Shown: positions 1 through 6,771 of the stretch, in pieces
Layout of the letters: each line of letters starts with the position of its first letter
Position numbering within the stretch: the first letter of the stretch is position 1
NCBI GenBank assembly: GCA_030655715.1
Contig: JAUSPR010000084.1
Location: 1 to 11,029 of the forward strand
Origin: Thermoplasmata archaeon
GTDB lineage: Archaea > Thermoplasmatota > Thermoplasmata > SG8-5
Length of the DNA stretch: 11,029 nucleotides
Direction of reading: 5' to 3'
Program-made: the position numbers and the translations under genes
The notes under the pieces: model-generated
Seen by the model: the letters and a program-made list of their open reading frames with translations, nothing else
Databases searched by the model: none
Told to the model about the DNA's origin: nothing

Positions 1-71
1 TTTGAAGGCACTGGCAATCAAGTAGAAATCCAAATTCTCCATTGAAAAAGGACCAGAGAAATAAATACTAC
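1..71. other. Non-coding flank, nothing recognised
   Basis: No convincing ORF, tRNA or promoter is visible here. It separates the window edge from repeat T1 copy A and may belong to the 3' flank of a gene outside the window. Confidence 0.4.
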
Positions 72-214
72 GCAATTTCTATTAGGGGTGCGAAATGCAA
101 GATTTAACAGCGCAGAAAATCAAAGCCTACTGGCTTTGATAAATCAGGTGATAGGCCTATACAACTGAACTTCCAGTTCTGAATAAAATAAAAATAGAAG
201 AACTGGTAGTTCAG
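72..214 (+). repeat. Structured repeat T1, copy A (multi-hairpin)
   Basis: Hairpins in order: an imperfect stem GCAATTTC/GAAATGC (72-79/92-98); a perfect 9-bp stem ATCAAAGCC/GGCTTTGAT (119-127/132-140) with a TACT loop; the conserved string AATCAGGTG (142-150); a small stem around the palindrome ATAGGCCTAT (151-160); and a long stem 165-180/199-214 of 15 pairs with one internal T-T mismatch. A second copy with the same order lies at 8714-8841, and base pairs in the long stem change together between copies. The last hairpin overlaps the stop codon of the minus-strand gene ending at 211. On the minus strand its loop is T-rich (181-198), so it may also end that transcript. No ORF is seen. The nature of the element (RNA, transposon end or miniature element) is unknown. 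Confidence 0.7.
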
Positions 215-1161
215 GCTTTTAACTCGCCTTCTTTCATTATTAAAACATTATCAACAGTGACGGTCGGCCTTTGAATTATTCCCAGAAGATGTATCGGACT
301 TTTAACCTGTCCGCCGAACATCGAGTTATCCCCGAAACCGATGTTGACAGTACCCAGGACCTTCGAGTCCTCCAACACTCTTCCCACGACCCTCGCTTTC
401 GGGTTCAGGCCCATGCCGAACTTGGCGATGTTTCGTGCTTCGCGACCGCCTTTGTTCAATTCCTTGACTACCTCATGTGCACCGGTGATCTTGTCAGCTA
501 TTCCACCTTTCACCGAGACCTTTACCGGTTCCTGGACCGTGCTGATGAAGCTGCCGTCAACCATCAATATCCCTTCGGCGCTGCCCTCGGTCGGGGAAAT
601 GAACAGCTCGCCAGCAGGTAAGTTAGTAAAATCACCTTTTCTGTGACAAATGCCGCTGTCATCTGTAATCCAGCTCCTTCCGGTGATGTCCATTTTCAGG
701 TCCGTGCCAATGTCAGTAACCACCCGAAGCGTACGGCTCTTGCGTACTTTCCTGGCCACCCGGAAAATGCTCCTTCGAATTTCCTTGAAATCTGCTGTCA
801 TGCCGCCTTCATCCATCATCTGGACAGTTATTCCCGGCATGGTAGCGATGCGTGCGCCTGCTCTTGTCGCCCGTCGCCTGGCCATGGTATGTGACATTGT
901 TTTCTCAGTGGTAATGACAATAACGTCCATCTCCTTCATAAGCCTGGCTACCGGGGCCGGTGGTTCCTGGCCATCGTTTTCCAGATCTGGAATTTTCGCA
1001 AAAATCGTATAGGCTCCGACGTTCAAAGCAGCCTGGTACAGATGCTGGGCTACTGCCTCCTTGGAATCGTCCGTGAGAATGAGCACGCTCTCACCCTTTT
1101 TCACATTAAGGCATGTCTCAATCGTTACCTTGGCCCCATCTGATATTGCCATACTCTCCAT
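211..1161 (-). CDS. M29-like aminopeptidase family protein (AmpS/COG2309 type), ligand set apparently degenerate
   Basis: A 316-residue cytoplasmic protein with no signal peptide. The C-terminal half follows the M29 metalloaminopeptidase layout: NLPAGELFISP (about 180-190, E185), a GLNP turn (251-254), LEDSKVLGTVNIGFGDN (263-279), FGG (282-284) and SPIHLLG (288-294). In M29 enzymes, as remembered, the corresponding sites are an acidic residue in a DEK-like segment, His in GTVHIA and an HxD pair. Here they read Ser266, Asn273 and His291 followed by Leu293. If that alignment holds, several metal ligands are gone, so peptidase activity is doubtful. Start: ATG at 1161 sits about 24 bases from a TATA-like box and would be leaderless. 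ATG at 1152 has GGAG close upstream and is a real alternative. It lies alone between two structured repeats. The family call is fairly secure; the activity is not. Confidence 0.75.
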   Translation of the reverse strand: MESMAISDGAKVTIETCLNVKKGESVLILTDDSKEAVAQHLYQAALNVGAYTIFAKIPDLENDGQEPPAPVARLMKEMDVIVITTEKTMSHTMARRRATRAGARIATMPGITVQMMDEGGMTADFKEIRRSIFRVARKVRKSRTLRVVTDIGTDLKMDITGRSWITDDSGICHRKGDFTNLPAGELFISPTEGSAEGILMVDGSFISTVQEPVKVSVKGGIADKITGAHEVVKELNKGGREARNIAKFGMGLNPKARVVGRVLEDSKVLGTVNIGFGDNSMFGGQVKSPIHLLGIIQRPTVTVDNVLIMKEGELKA

Positions 1162-1180
1162 CCTAAATTATGCAATACGT

Positions 1181-1188
1181 ATTTAAAA
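1181..1188 (-). promoter_or_regulatory. TATA-like box for the aminopeptidase-like gene
   Basis: The minus strand reads TTTTAAAT, centred about 24 bases before the ATG at 1161. This is the archaeal TATA spacing expected for a leaderless or nearly leaderless transcript. Confidence 0.45.
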
Positions 1189-1239
1189 GGGTGGATGGGA
1201 ATTGCAATAAAGTGCGTTGAGGTTGTTGAAGCTCATCCT

Positions 1240-1457
1240 GCTACACAGACGTAACGCCCGAAAGTATGAAAAATAGCCTTCTGTGCAAGAGCTAACAAAT
1301 GTGTTTCACCTGGCTTAAACCAGCCAGGCGATTACCTGACCTCCCGGCCCTTACAGACCGGGCTTCCGAAACCGTCTCACAAAATGCTTTTTTGCTAACA
1401 CATTTTGTCACTCAATAACATGAGCTGCTAGTACCCCGCCCTTACAGGCGGGGCATG
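1240..1457. repeat. Structured repeat T2, copy 1 (IS605-end-like hairpin cluster)
   Basis: Hairpins: CACAGA/TCTGTG (1244-1249/1280-1285) with outer GCT/AGC; CCTGGCT/AGCCAGG (1309-1315/1322-1328); CCCGG/CCGGG (1343-1347/1358-1362) followed by GGCTTCC; ACAAAATG/CATTTTGT (1379-1386/1401-1408); and a perfect CCCCGCC/GGCGGGG (1434-1440/1447-1453) with a CTTACA loop, followed by CATG. The block 1403-1426 matches 10946-10969 at 22 of 24 bases, and the flanking C-rich hairpins recur there. C-rich/G-rich hairpins of this kind are typical of archaeal IS200/IS605 (IS1341, TnpB) element ends, but no tnpA or tnpB is present. The element fills the gap between the ribH stop and the promoter of the next gene. 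Confidence 0.7.
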
Positions 1458-1482
1458 TTGCAAATATTATGCTTTCCAACGA

Positions 1483-1884
1483 TTACTTCAGTCTCTGATG
1501 CATTTTCACAACGGATTCAACCGCATTCTTCGCATTCTCAATGCGTTCCTCTGCCTGGAGCCTGCTCATGCCCGGCCCTGTAATGCCCAGTCCCACTGGT
1601 TTGTTGTATTCCAAGCTCAAGTCTGTAAGTTTCCGGCTGGCTTGCGCCATTATCACATCGTCATGGCCTGTTTCACCCTCTATTACCGCGCCGATGGTGA
1701 CAACGCCGTCAATATCCTTTTTGGACAGCAGCTTCTTCACTGCCAGCGGCATGTCATACACGCCTGGCACATGTATTACCTGGCCCACTTTCGCGCCCAG
1801 GAAGTCGGCGTGGCTCTTCGCTCTTTCCAGCATCATGCTGGTTATGTCGTAGTTGAATTCGCTCACTACTATTCCTATTTTCAT
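1483..1884 (-). CDS. ribH: 6,7-dimethyl-8-ribityllumazine synthase
   Basis: Condenses 5-amino-6-ribitylaminouracil with 3,4-dihydroxy-2-butanone 4-phosphate to give 6,7-dimethyl-8-ribityllumazine, the penultimate step of riboflavin synthesis; family members form cytoplasmic pentamers or icosahedral shells. The protein is 133 residues, normal for the archaeal form. Visible motifs are SEFNYDIT (8-15), [16 protein letters not shown] (38-53), [12 protein letters not shown] (65-76) with His74 at the catalytic histidine position, and [17 protein letters not shown] (98-114). The frame stays open upstream to 1938, but ATG at 1884 is chosen because it begins the conserved [11 protein letters not shown] and has a very strong Shine-Dalgarno site at 1892-1900. 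It is the last gene of the rib cluster, 37 bases after ribC. Confidence 0.95.
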   Translation of the reverse strand: MKIGIVVSEFNYDITSMMLERAKSHADFLGAKVGQVIHVPGVYDMPLAVKKLLSKKDIDGVVTIGAVIEGETGHDDVIMAQASRKLTDLSLEYNKPVGLGITGPGMSRLQAEERIENAKNAVESVVKMHQRLK

Positions 1885-1891
1885 GTTTTTT

Positions 1892-1900
1892 CCTCCTCCT
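1892..1900 (-). promoter_or_regulatory. Ribosome binding site that sets the ribH start
   Basis: The minus strand reads AGGAGGAGG, seven bases before the ATG at 1884. It settles the start against the longer in-frame ORF that would begin at 1938 inside the ribC end. Confidence 0.8.
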
Positions 1901-1921
1901 TTTTTCTTCAATTCATCATCA

Positions 1922-2515
<594 letters not shown>

Positions 2516-2968
2516 TCATCTGCCCTCCACTTTTTTGAGGCGTTCCTCGACCAGGTACCAGTCAATGACTTTTTGCATTATTTTTCTGGAACCTGTGAGG
2601 TCATGGTCTAACTGTGGCAATCTGACAATTTGAACGTCCAATCCGCGTTTGGCCAGTTCTTTCTGTATCTCTTCCTCTCCATAGGTCTGATCGAACCCGA
2701 GGGCGATTATGTCCGGCTTTATCTCCGTGACAATCGCATACATGTCATCGTTCTTTCCGAGGACTGCATTATCCACGATTCTGAGAGCGGCAATCATCTT
2801 CAATCTCATGTCCTCGGGAGTTATTGGCTCGTGTTTCCTCTTGCGGGCTGTATTGTCCGTGGCCACAACTACGACAAGCTCGTCCCCGAGTTTCCGGGCT
2901 TCCTCAAGAAAATGAAGATGCCCCGGGTGAAGTATGTCAAAAACCCCTGATGCCATCACTTTGACCAT
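2516..2968 (-). CDS. ribL: FAD synthetase (FMN adenylyltransferase), archaeal RibL
   Basis: Transfers AMP from ATP (CTP also works for the characterised archaeal enzyme) to FMN, forming FAD. The 150 residues make a single nucleotidyltransferase domain: MASGVFDILHPGHLHFLEEA (5-24) carries the HxGH nucleotide-binding motif at 14-17, followed by VVVVATDNTARKRKHEP (32-48), IALGFDQ (88-94) and the C-terminal GSRKI (126-130) in place of the usual S-x-T/R-K-I loop. It contains no cysteine, although the studied methanogen enzyme was reported to depend on C-terminal cysteines. ATG 2968 has GGAGG ten bases upstream and overlaps the ribB end by 13 bases, indicating translational coupling. A glycerol-3-phosphate cytidylyltransferase-like role is the only alternative and is disfavoured by the rib context. 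Confidence 0.92.
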   Translation of the reverse strand: MVKVMASGVFDILHPGHLHFLEEARKLGDELVVVVATDNTARKRKHEPITPEDMRLKMIAALRIVDNAVLGKNDDMYAIVTEIKPDIIALGFDQTYGEEEIQKELAKRGLDVQIVRLPQLDHDLTGSRKIMQKVIDWYLVEERLKKVEGR

Positions 2969-3654
2969 GTATTCCAGACCTCCTGAACTTCATGGCCCAT
3001 CAGGAATATAAAACCTCTCGATTCAGCGAATTTTCTTGCGTCTTCTTTGGAAAGAGCATTGCCGTCCGGGCCCATCATCTCGCAGATTGTTGCTGTGGGC
3101 GGCAATTCAGCCATCAGGCATATTGCGGTTGATAGTTCGGTATGGCCGTTCCTGTCCTTCAGCAATTCCTTGGATGTCCTGAGCAGGAACACGTGACCCG
3201 GAAGCCTGAAGCCCTTGGTAAAGGATTTCAACGGATTCTCTGAAATACCCTGGTCTACATCCCTCACCAGATTGCCGAACTCGGATATTGTCAGGGCCCT
3301 GTCCCTGTCGGTAATGCCGGTGTAGGTTTTCCTGTGATTGATTGTGAGGGAAAATGCAGATTTTGTGTCGTAGGGAAGTGTGTCGGGAAGAGTGTTTCTC
3401 AGAACCGGGTGCATTGCCTGGGCTGTCTTGAAGACGTCCACCAAGAAAGGCAATCCTATCTTTTCCGCCACCTGGTCGGAAACCGACGTGCAAATCAGTC
3501 CGCCAGCATTCTGGCGCATAAATCTTATCGAATCATGGGTGACCATGCTCGAGGCAAATACTATATCTGTCTCCTCCTCCCTGCCGTCAGCATCATAGAT
3601 GAATACTGGCTTGCCTGCTTTCAGGTCTTCTAATGCTTTCTGTATATCGCCCAT
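2956..3654 (-). CDS. ribB: 3,4-dihydroxy-2-butanone 4-phosphate synthase
   Basis: Converts ribulose 5-phosphate to 3,4-dihydroxy-2-butanone 4-phosphate plus formate, supplying the four-carbon unit for RibH. It is 232 residues, the length of the stand-alone form without a GTP cyclohydrolase II domain. Motifs: DADGREEETDIVFAS (21-35) with the acidic metal/substrate loop, MRQNAGGLIC (46-55), INHRKTYTGITDRDRALTI (105-123), FRLPGHVFLL (149-158, H153), GHTELSTAICLMAELPP (170-186) and ICEMM (190-194, E192). All expected catalytic residues are present. It is the first gene of the rib cluster. No Shine-Dalgarno site precedes ATG 3654, and a TATA box lies about 30 bases upstream, so the transcript is probably leaderless. 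Confidence 0.95.
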   Translation of the reverse strand: MGDIQKALEDLKAGKPVFIYDADGREEETDIVFASSMVTHDSIRFMRQNAGGLICTSVSDQVAEKIGLPFLVDVFKTAQAMHPVLRNTLPDTLPYDTKSAFSLTINHRKTYTGITDRDRALTISEFGNLVRDVDQGISENPLKSFTKGFRLPGHVFLLRTSKELLKDRNGHTELSTAICLMAELPPTATICEMMGPDGNALSKEDARKFAESRGFIFLMGHEVQEVWNTWSK

Positions 3655-3679
3655 GTTATCGTGTGTTGAGATTATGCGG

Positions 3680-3688
3680 ATATATTAA
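3680..3688 (-). promoter_or_regulatory. TATA box for ribB-ribL
   Basis: The minus strand reads TTAATATAT, centred about 30 bases before the ribB ATG at 3654. With no Shine-Dalgarno site there, a leader of only a few bases is expected. Confidence 0.5.
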
Positions 3689-3693
3689 TGAAT

Positions 3694-3705
3694 TTGTATA
3701 TACAA
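3694..3705. promoter_or_regulatory. 12-base palindrome, candidate operator
   Basis: TTGTATATACAA is a perfect palindrome just upstream of the predicted ribB TATA box, in the region between ribB and the divergent hutI gene. It could bind a regulator such as the archaeal riboflavin regulator RbkR, or act on hutI. Its AT-richness makes chance a real possibility. Confidence 0.3.
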
Positions 3706-3846
3706 TTTAATTTGTAGTTATTTGCATCAATAATCATTCTTTCCCCACTCCCTATTCCCGATTCCCTCCAAACGTCCATCAGGACTTTGGATACCGATAA
3801 AAAGATACCGGAAATCCTTATGAAGGACCGCACCATTTCACGCTGC

Positions 3847-5094
3847 ATGACATCCCGTCATATTTTACTGAGAAATGCAAGCCAGCTATTGACCCTGAGT
3901 GCTGACAATACCAACCCCAGGACTAAAGAGGGAATGCGCGACCTGGGCATAATCGAGAGAGGCAATGTCTGGATTAAGGACGGCCATATCAGCGCGGTCG
4001 GTGTCGAGGATGAAAGAGTTCATGAAGCTGAAACAATAATCGATTGCACCGGAAAAGTCGTGATGCCAGGCTTTGTGGACCCGCATACACATCTTGTTTT
4101 TGCAGGCTCCCGGGAAAATGAGCTGGCAATGAAGCTGAAAGGCCATTCCTACATGGAGATTCAGCAGGCTGGGGGCGGCATTCTCAGCACCGTGCGAAAG
4201 ACAAGGGAGGCGACTAATGAAGTTCTGGTCGAAGAGGCCCTGAAACGTCTGGACACCATGCTATTGCACGGCACAACCACAATTGAAGCCAAGAGTGGAT
4301 ACGGCCTGGAACCCATAACTGAATTGAGAATGCTGGAAGTTATTCGAGACCTTGGGAAACAGCATCCGATTGAGATAGTACCGACCTTCATGGGTGCCCA
4401 TGCTTTACCGCCGGAATTCCATGGAAAGAGAGAGGAATTTATCCAATCCATGATAGGTATAATGCATACAATTAGCCAGGAAAAGTTGGCGGAATTTTGT
4501 GACGTGTTCTGCGAGACTGGCGCATTCACACTTGCCGAATCCGAGACCATTCTCAATGCGGCAAAAGCGAATGGCCTAGGCCTGAAGATCCACGCTGACG
4601 AGATAGAGAACCTGGGCGGTTCAACTCTTGCAGCAAAGATGATGGCTATTTCCGCTGAACACCTGGTCAAGACATCCGAAATGGATATCCGGCATATGGC
4701 GGAATCCGGTGTTATCGGAGTTTTACTGCCGGGAACGCCATACTCGCTCATGATGAAGGAATATGCCGACGCCAGAAAGATGATTGACATGGGCATGCCC
4801 GTGGCACTGGCAACGGACTTAAATCCGAACTGCTGGACCGAGTCCATGCAGCTGATTATCTCGATGGCATGCTATCACATGAAAATGATGCCGGCCGAAG
4901 CAATTGTCGCCTCGACCATAAATGCGGCCCATGCCATCAATCGTGCAAAAACAGTAGGCAGCATCGAGGTCGGGAAAAAGGCCGACATAATCATACTGGA
5001 TGTGCCCAATTACGAGCATATTCCATATCATTTCGGCGTAAACCTTGTCAACACGGTAATCAAGAACGGCGAACTGGTGGCCGGTGGGCAATGA
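3847..5094 (+). CDS. hutI: Imidazolonepropionase
   Basis: Hydrolyses 4-imidazolone-5-propionate to N-formimino-L-glutamate, the third step of histidine degradation. It is a cytoplasmic amidohydrolase of 415 residues from this start. Metal-site motifs are complete: PGFVDPHTHLVFAGSRE (74-90, H80 and H82), GTTTIEAKSGYGLE (142-155), TFMGAHALPPEF (180-191), LKIHADEIENLGG (246-258, H249), SAEHLV (269-274) and ALATDLNPNCWTESMQL (320-336, D324). Start ATG 3847 aligns with the family N-terminus (MTSRHILLRNASQLLT). ATG 3820 and TTG 3787 are open in frame but add unmatched residues, and none has a clear Shine-Dalgarno site. Its TGA overlaps the next ATG. No other hut gene is in the window. Confidence 0.95.
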   Translation: MTSRHILLRNASQLLTLSADNTNPRTKEGMRDLGIIERGNVWIKDGHISAVGVEDERVHEAETIIDCTGKVVMPGFVDPHTHLVFAGSRENELAMKLKGHSYMEIQQAGGGILSTVRKTREATNEVLVEEALKRLDTMLLHGTTTIEAKSGYGLEPITELRMLEVIRDLGKQHPIEIVPTFMGAHALPPEFHGKREEFIQSMIGIMHTISQEKLAEFCDVFCETGAFTLAESETILNAAKANGLGLKIHADEIENLGGSTLAAKMMAISAEHLVKTSEMDIRHMAESGVIGVLLPGTPYSLMMKEYADARKMIDMGMPVALATDLNPNCWTESMQLIISMACYHMKMMPAEAIVASTINAAHAINRAKTVGSIEVGKKADIIILDVPNYEHIPYHFGVNLVNTVIKNGELVAGGQ

Positions 5095-5711
5095 AGGCTG
5101 TTGTTCTTCTTTCAGGGGGCATTGACTCGCCCGTGGCTGTTTATGTCATGGCGAAGGCCGGTGTGGAATTGATTGCTTTGCACATGGACGGCACCCCGTA
5201 CTTTGAATCAACTGTCAGGGTTGACAAGCTTATTGAAAGGCTGAGGCAGGTCACTGGTCAGAATATACCGCTTTTCACTGCCCCGCACGGGACTGCCAAC
5301 CTGGAGGAAATTGCAAAAACCAGGATACCGAACATCAGATGCGTGCTCTGCAAGCGTTTCATGATGCGAGTTGCCGAGCAACTCGCAAACCGGGAAAAAT
5401 GCAATGCCATAATTATGGGCGATTCCATGGGCCAGGTGGCAAGCCAGACTCTGAAAAACATGAGAGTGGAGCAACAGGCGATCAAGATGCCGATAATCCG
5501 ACCTTTAATCGGTCTGGACAAGGACCAGATAGTGAAGATTGCCAAGGAAATCGGTACTTACGAGCTATCAATCGAAGGCGCGGGGCCATGCGGCATTGTC
5601 CCGATCAAGCCAAGCACCGGTGCTAATATTGACACGATTCTGGAAGCCGAAGAAGGCATGGACGTGCCAGGTATGATTGAAAAGGCCATTGCTGGCGCGA
5701 AAAAATCCTAA
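5091..5711 (+). CDS. Stand-alone ThiI-type PP-loop sulfurtransferase
   Basis: A 206-residue protein equal to the catalytic AANH/PP-loop domain of ThiI, the tRNA 4-thiouridine synthase, without the N-terminal ferredoxin-like and THUMP tRNA-binding domains and without a rhodanese domain. Visible are LSGGIDSPVA (7-16, ATP-binding PP-loop), CVLCKRFMMRVAEQLA (84-99), IIMGDSMGQVASQTLKNM (107-124), RPLIGLDKDQIVKIAKEIGTY (137-157, interrupted by no gap) and GPCGIVPIKPST (165-176). Cys84, Cys87 and Cys167 match the CxxC plus third cysteine that carry an iron-sulfur cluster in methanogen ThiI. The ATG overlaps the hutI stop as ATGA, so the two genes are probably co-translated; an earlier in-frame ATG at 4869 lies deep inside hutI and is not credible. 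The true substrate is uncertain because the tRNA-binding domains are absent. Confidence 0.85.
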   Translation: MKAVVLLSGGIDSPVAVYVMAKAGVELIALHMDGTPYFESTVRVDKLIERLRQVTGQNIPLFTAPHGTANLEEIAKTRIPNIRCVLCKRFMMRVAEQLANREKCNAIIMGDSMGQVASQTLKNMRVEQQAIKMPIIRPLIGLDKDQIVKIAKEIGTYELSIEGAGPCGIVPIKPSTGANIDTILEAEEGMDVPGMIEKAIAGAKKS

Positions 5712-6643
5712 ATTTTGTCAACTATATCTTCAATAATTTTTACGTCATTGAGGGTGAACATATGAACGCCAGGCGCGCCGGCCTTTCTCAGTTCCTTGAT
5801 TAACTGGACCGTGGATTGCTGACATATTTTATTTGCCTCTTTTTCCCCGCAATCCTGCAATGCCTTCTTCAGGGAATCCGGCACCCTGGCACCGAAGTTC
5901 TTTTCAGCGGCCACAACATGCGCCATGGTTGCTACAGGCCTTATTCCTGGTATGATAGGTATATTTATTTTATTGTTTCCCAGTTCCTTAACATATGCCG
6001 AATAAGAATCTGCATTAAAAATCATCTGAGTAACTGCGAATCTAGCACCGGCTTTTACCTTCTCTCCCATGACCATGATTTCCTTGTCCATGTCCTCGGC
6101 TTCCGGGTAACAGGCCACGCCGACGCAGAAATCTGTTCTCACGCCCTCCCTGGACTGGCCCCCGAGTTCCATGGAGAGATATCGGCCTGAATTCATGTCC
6201 GCAATCTGCCTCACAAGGTCGCTGGCATATCGGTTGTGTGTGGCCGGGTCCAATTCTTTCGGGATTTCTCCGGGCAACGGGTCTCCCAGCACGGCCAGGA
6301 TATTCTTCGTGCCAAAATACATATGGTCCACCAGAAGGTTTTCAACCTCGCGGCGGTTCATGTCCCTGCACCTGAAATGCACCAGCGCGTTCATTTTGTA
6401 CCGGTCCGGAATCATGTAACCTATCGGAACCGTACCGCCGCGCATGCTGCCCATCGCGCCCTTGGTGACACTGATGAAGTCAATCGGCATCTTGCTGAGC
6501 GCGTCCAGCTTTCCCAGGATGATGTCTGCGGGCTTTCCGTTTCTTGGGGGAAAAACTTCCGCGCTGAATGTGAATTTCTTGGAATCAAGAATCTCGGTGA
6601 TACTTTTTTGCTTGAACACAAGGCTGGAAAGTTGCAATGGCAT
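5708..6643 (-). CDS. metF: 5,10-methylenetetrahydrofolate reductase
   Basis: A flavoprotein reducing 5,10-methylene- to 5-methyl-tetrahydrofolate, feeding methionine synthesis or a folate-based C1 pathway. It is a single-domain enzyme of 311 residues, as in bacterial MetF. Motifs: FTFSAEVFPPR (24-34, E29 at the catalytic Glu position), NILAVLGDPLPGE (114-126, D121), GARFAVTQMIFN (199-210, Q206), IPIIPGIRPVAT (228-239) and PGVHMFTLND (291-300). No MetV partner gene is adjacent. Start ATG 6643 has no Shine-Dalgarno site and lies about 25 bases from an AATAAA box, suggesting a leaderless message. Its stop overlaps the stop of the convergent PP-loop gene in the tetranucleotide CTAA. It may share the one-carbon pool filled by histidine degradation (inference). 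Confidence 0.9.
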   Translation of the reverse strand: MPLQLSSLVFKQKSITEILDSKKFTFSAEVFPPRNGKPADIILGKLDALSKMPIDFISVTKGAMGSMRGGTVPIGYMIPDRYKMNALVHFRCRDMNRREVENLLVDHMYFGTKNILAVLGDPLPGEIPKELDPATHNRYASDLVRQIADMNSGRYLSMELGGQSREGVRTDFCVGVACYPEAEDMDKEIMVMGEKVKAGARFAVTQMIFNADSYSAYVKELGNNKINIPIIPGIRPVATMAHVVAAEKNFGARVPDSLKKALQDCGEKEANKICQQSTVQLIKELRKAGAPGVHMFTLNDVKIIEDIVDKI

Positions 6644-6665
6644 AAAAAGACTATCGATGACGATG

Positions 6666-6671
6666 TTTATT
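6666..6671 (-). promoter_or_regulatory. TATA-like box for metF
   Basis: The minus strand reads AATAAA, about 25 bases before the metF ATG and preceded by an A/T-rich stretch. This is correct spacing for a leaderless archaeal transcript. Confidence 0.35.
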
Positions 6672-6728
6672 CAAAAATTTCAGGGCCGCCCGTCCTCGCT
6701 CCAATCTGTTCCTCATTTTGACGATTAG

Positions 6729-6768
6729 ACCAATCAATTTAAATATTCTACCAATCGCCGTACCAATT
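6729..6768 (+). promoter_or_regulatory. Three ACCAAT direct repeats upstream of the secreted-protein gene
   Basis: ACCAATC at 6729-6735 and 6750-6756, then ACCAATT at 6762-6768. Starts are 21 and 12 bases apart, and the array ends just before the TATA box. They could be binding sites for a regulator of the + strand gene, of the divergent metF, or of both. Confidence 0.35.
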
Positions 6769-6771
6769 TTA

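Noticed and set aside
72..214. C/D-box small RNA in T1
   Set aside because: A C-box-like GTGATAG is present in copy A but not in copy B, and there is no matching D/D' arrangement.
1240..1457. CRISPR array or tRNA in the hairpin-rich gap
   Set aside because: There are no regularly spaced identical repeats, and no cloverleaf or TPsiC-like arm; the hairpins differ from one another.
4161..4847. Long open frame on the minus strand opposite hutI (228 codons)
   Set aside because: It lies wholly antisense to a well-conserved hutI, shows no recognisable domain and has no promoter or ribosome site; it is a codon-bias shadow.
4869..5711. Longer version of the PP-loop gene starting inside hutI
   Set aside because: The first 74 codons overlap conserved hutI sequence in another frame and match no ThiI domain; the family start with LLSGGIDS is at 5091.
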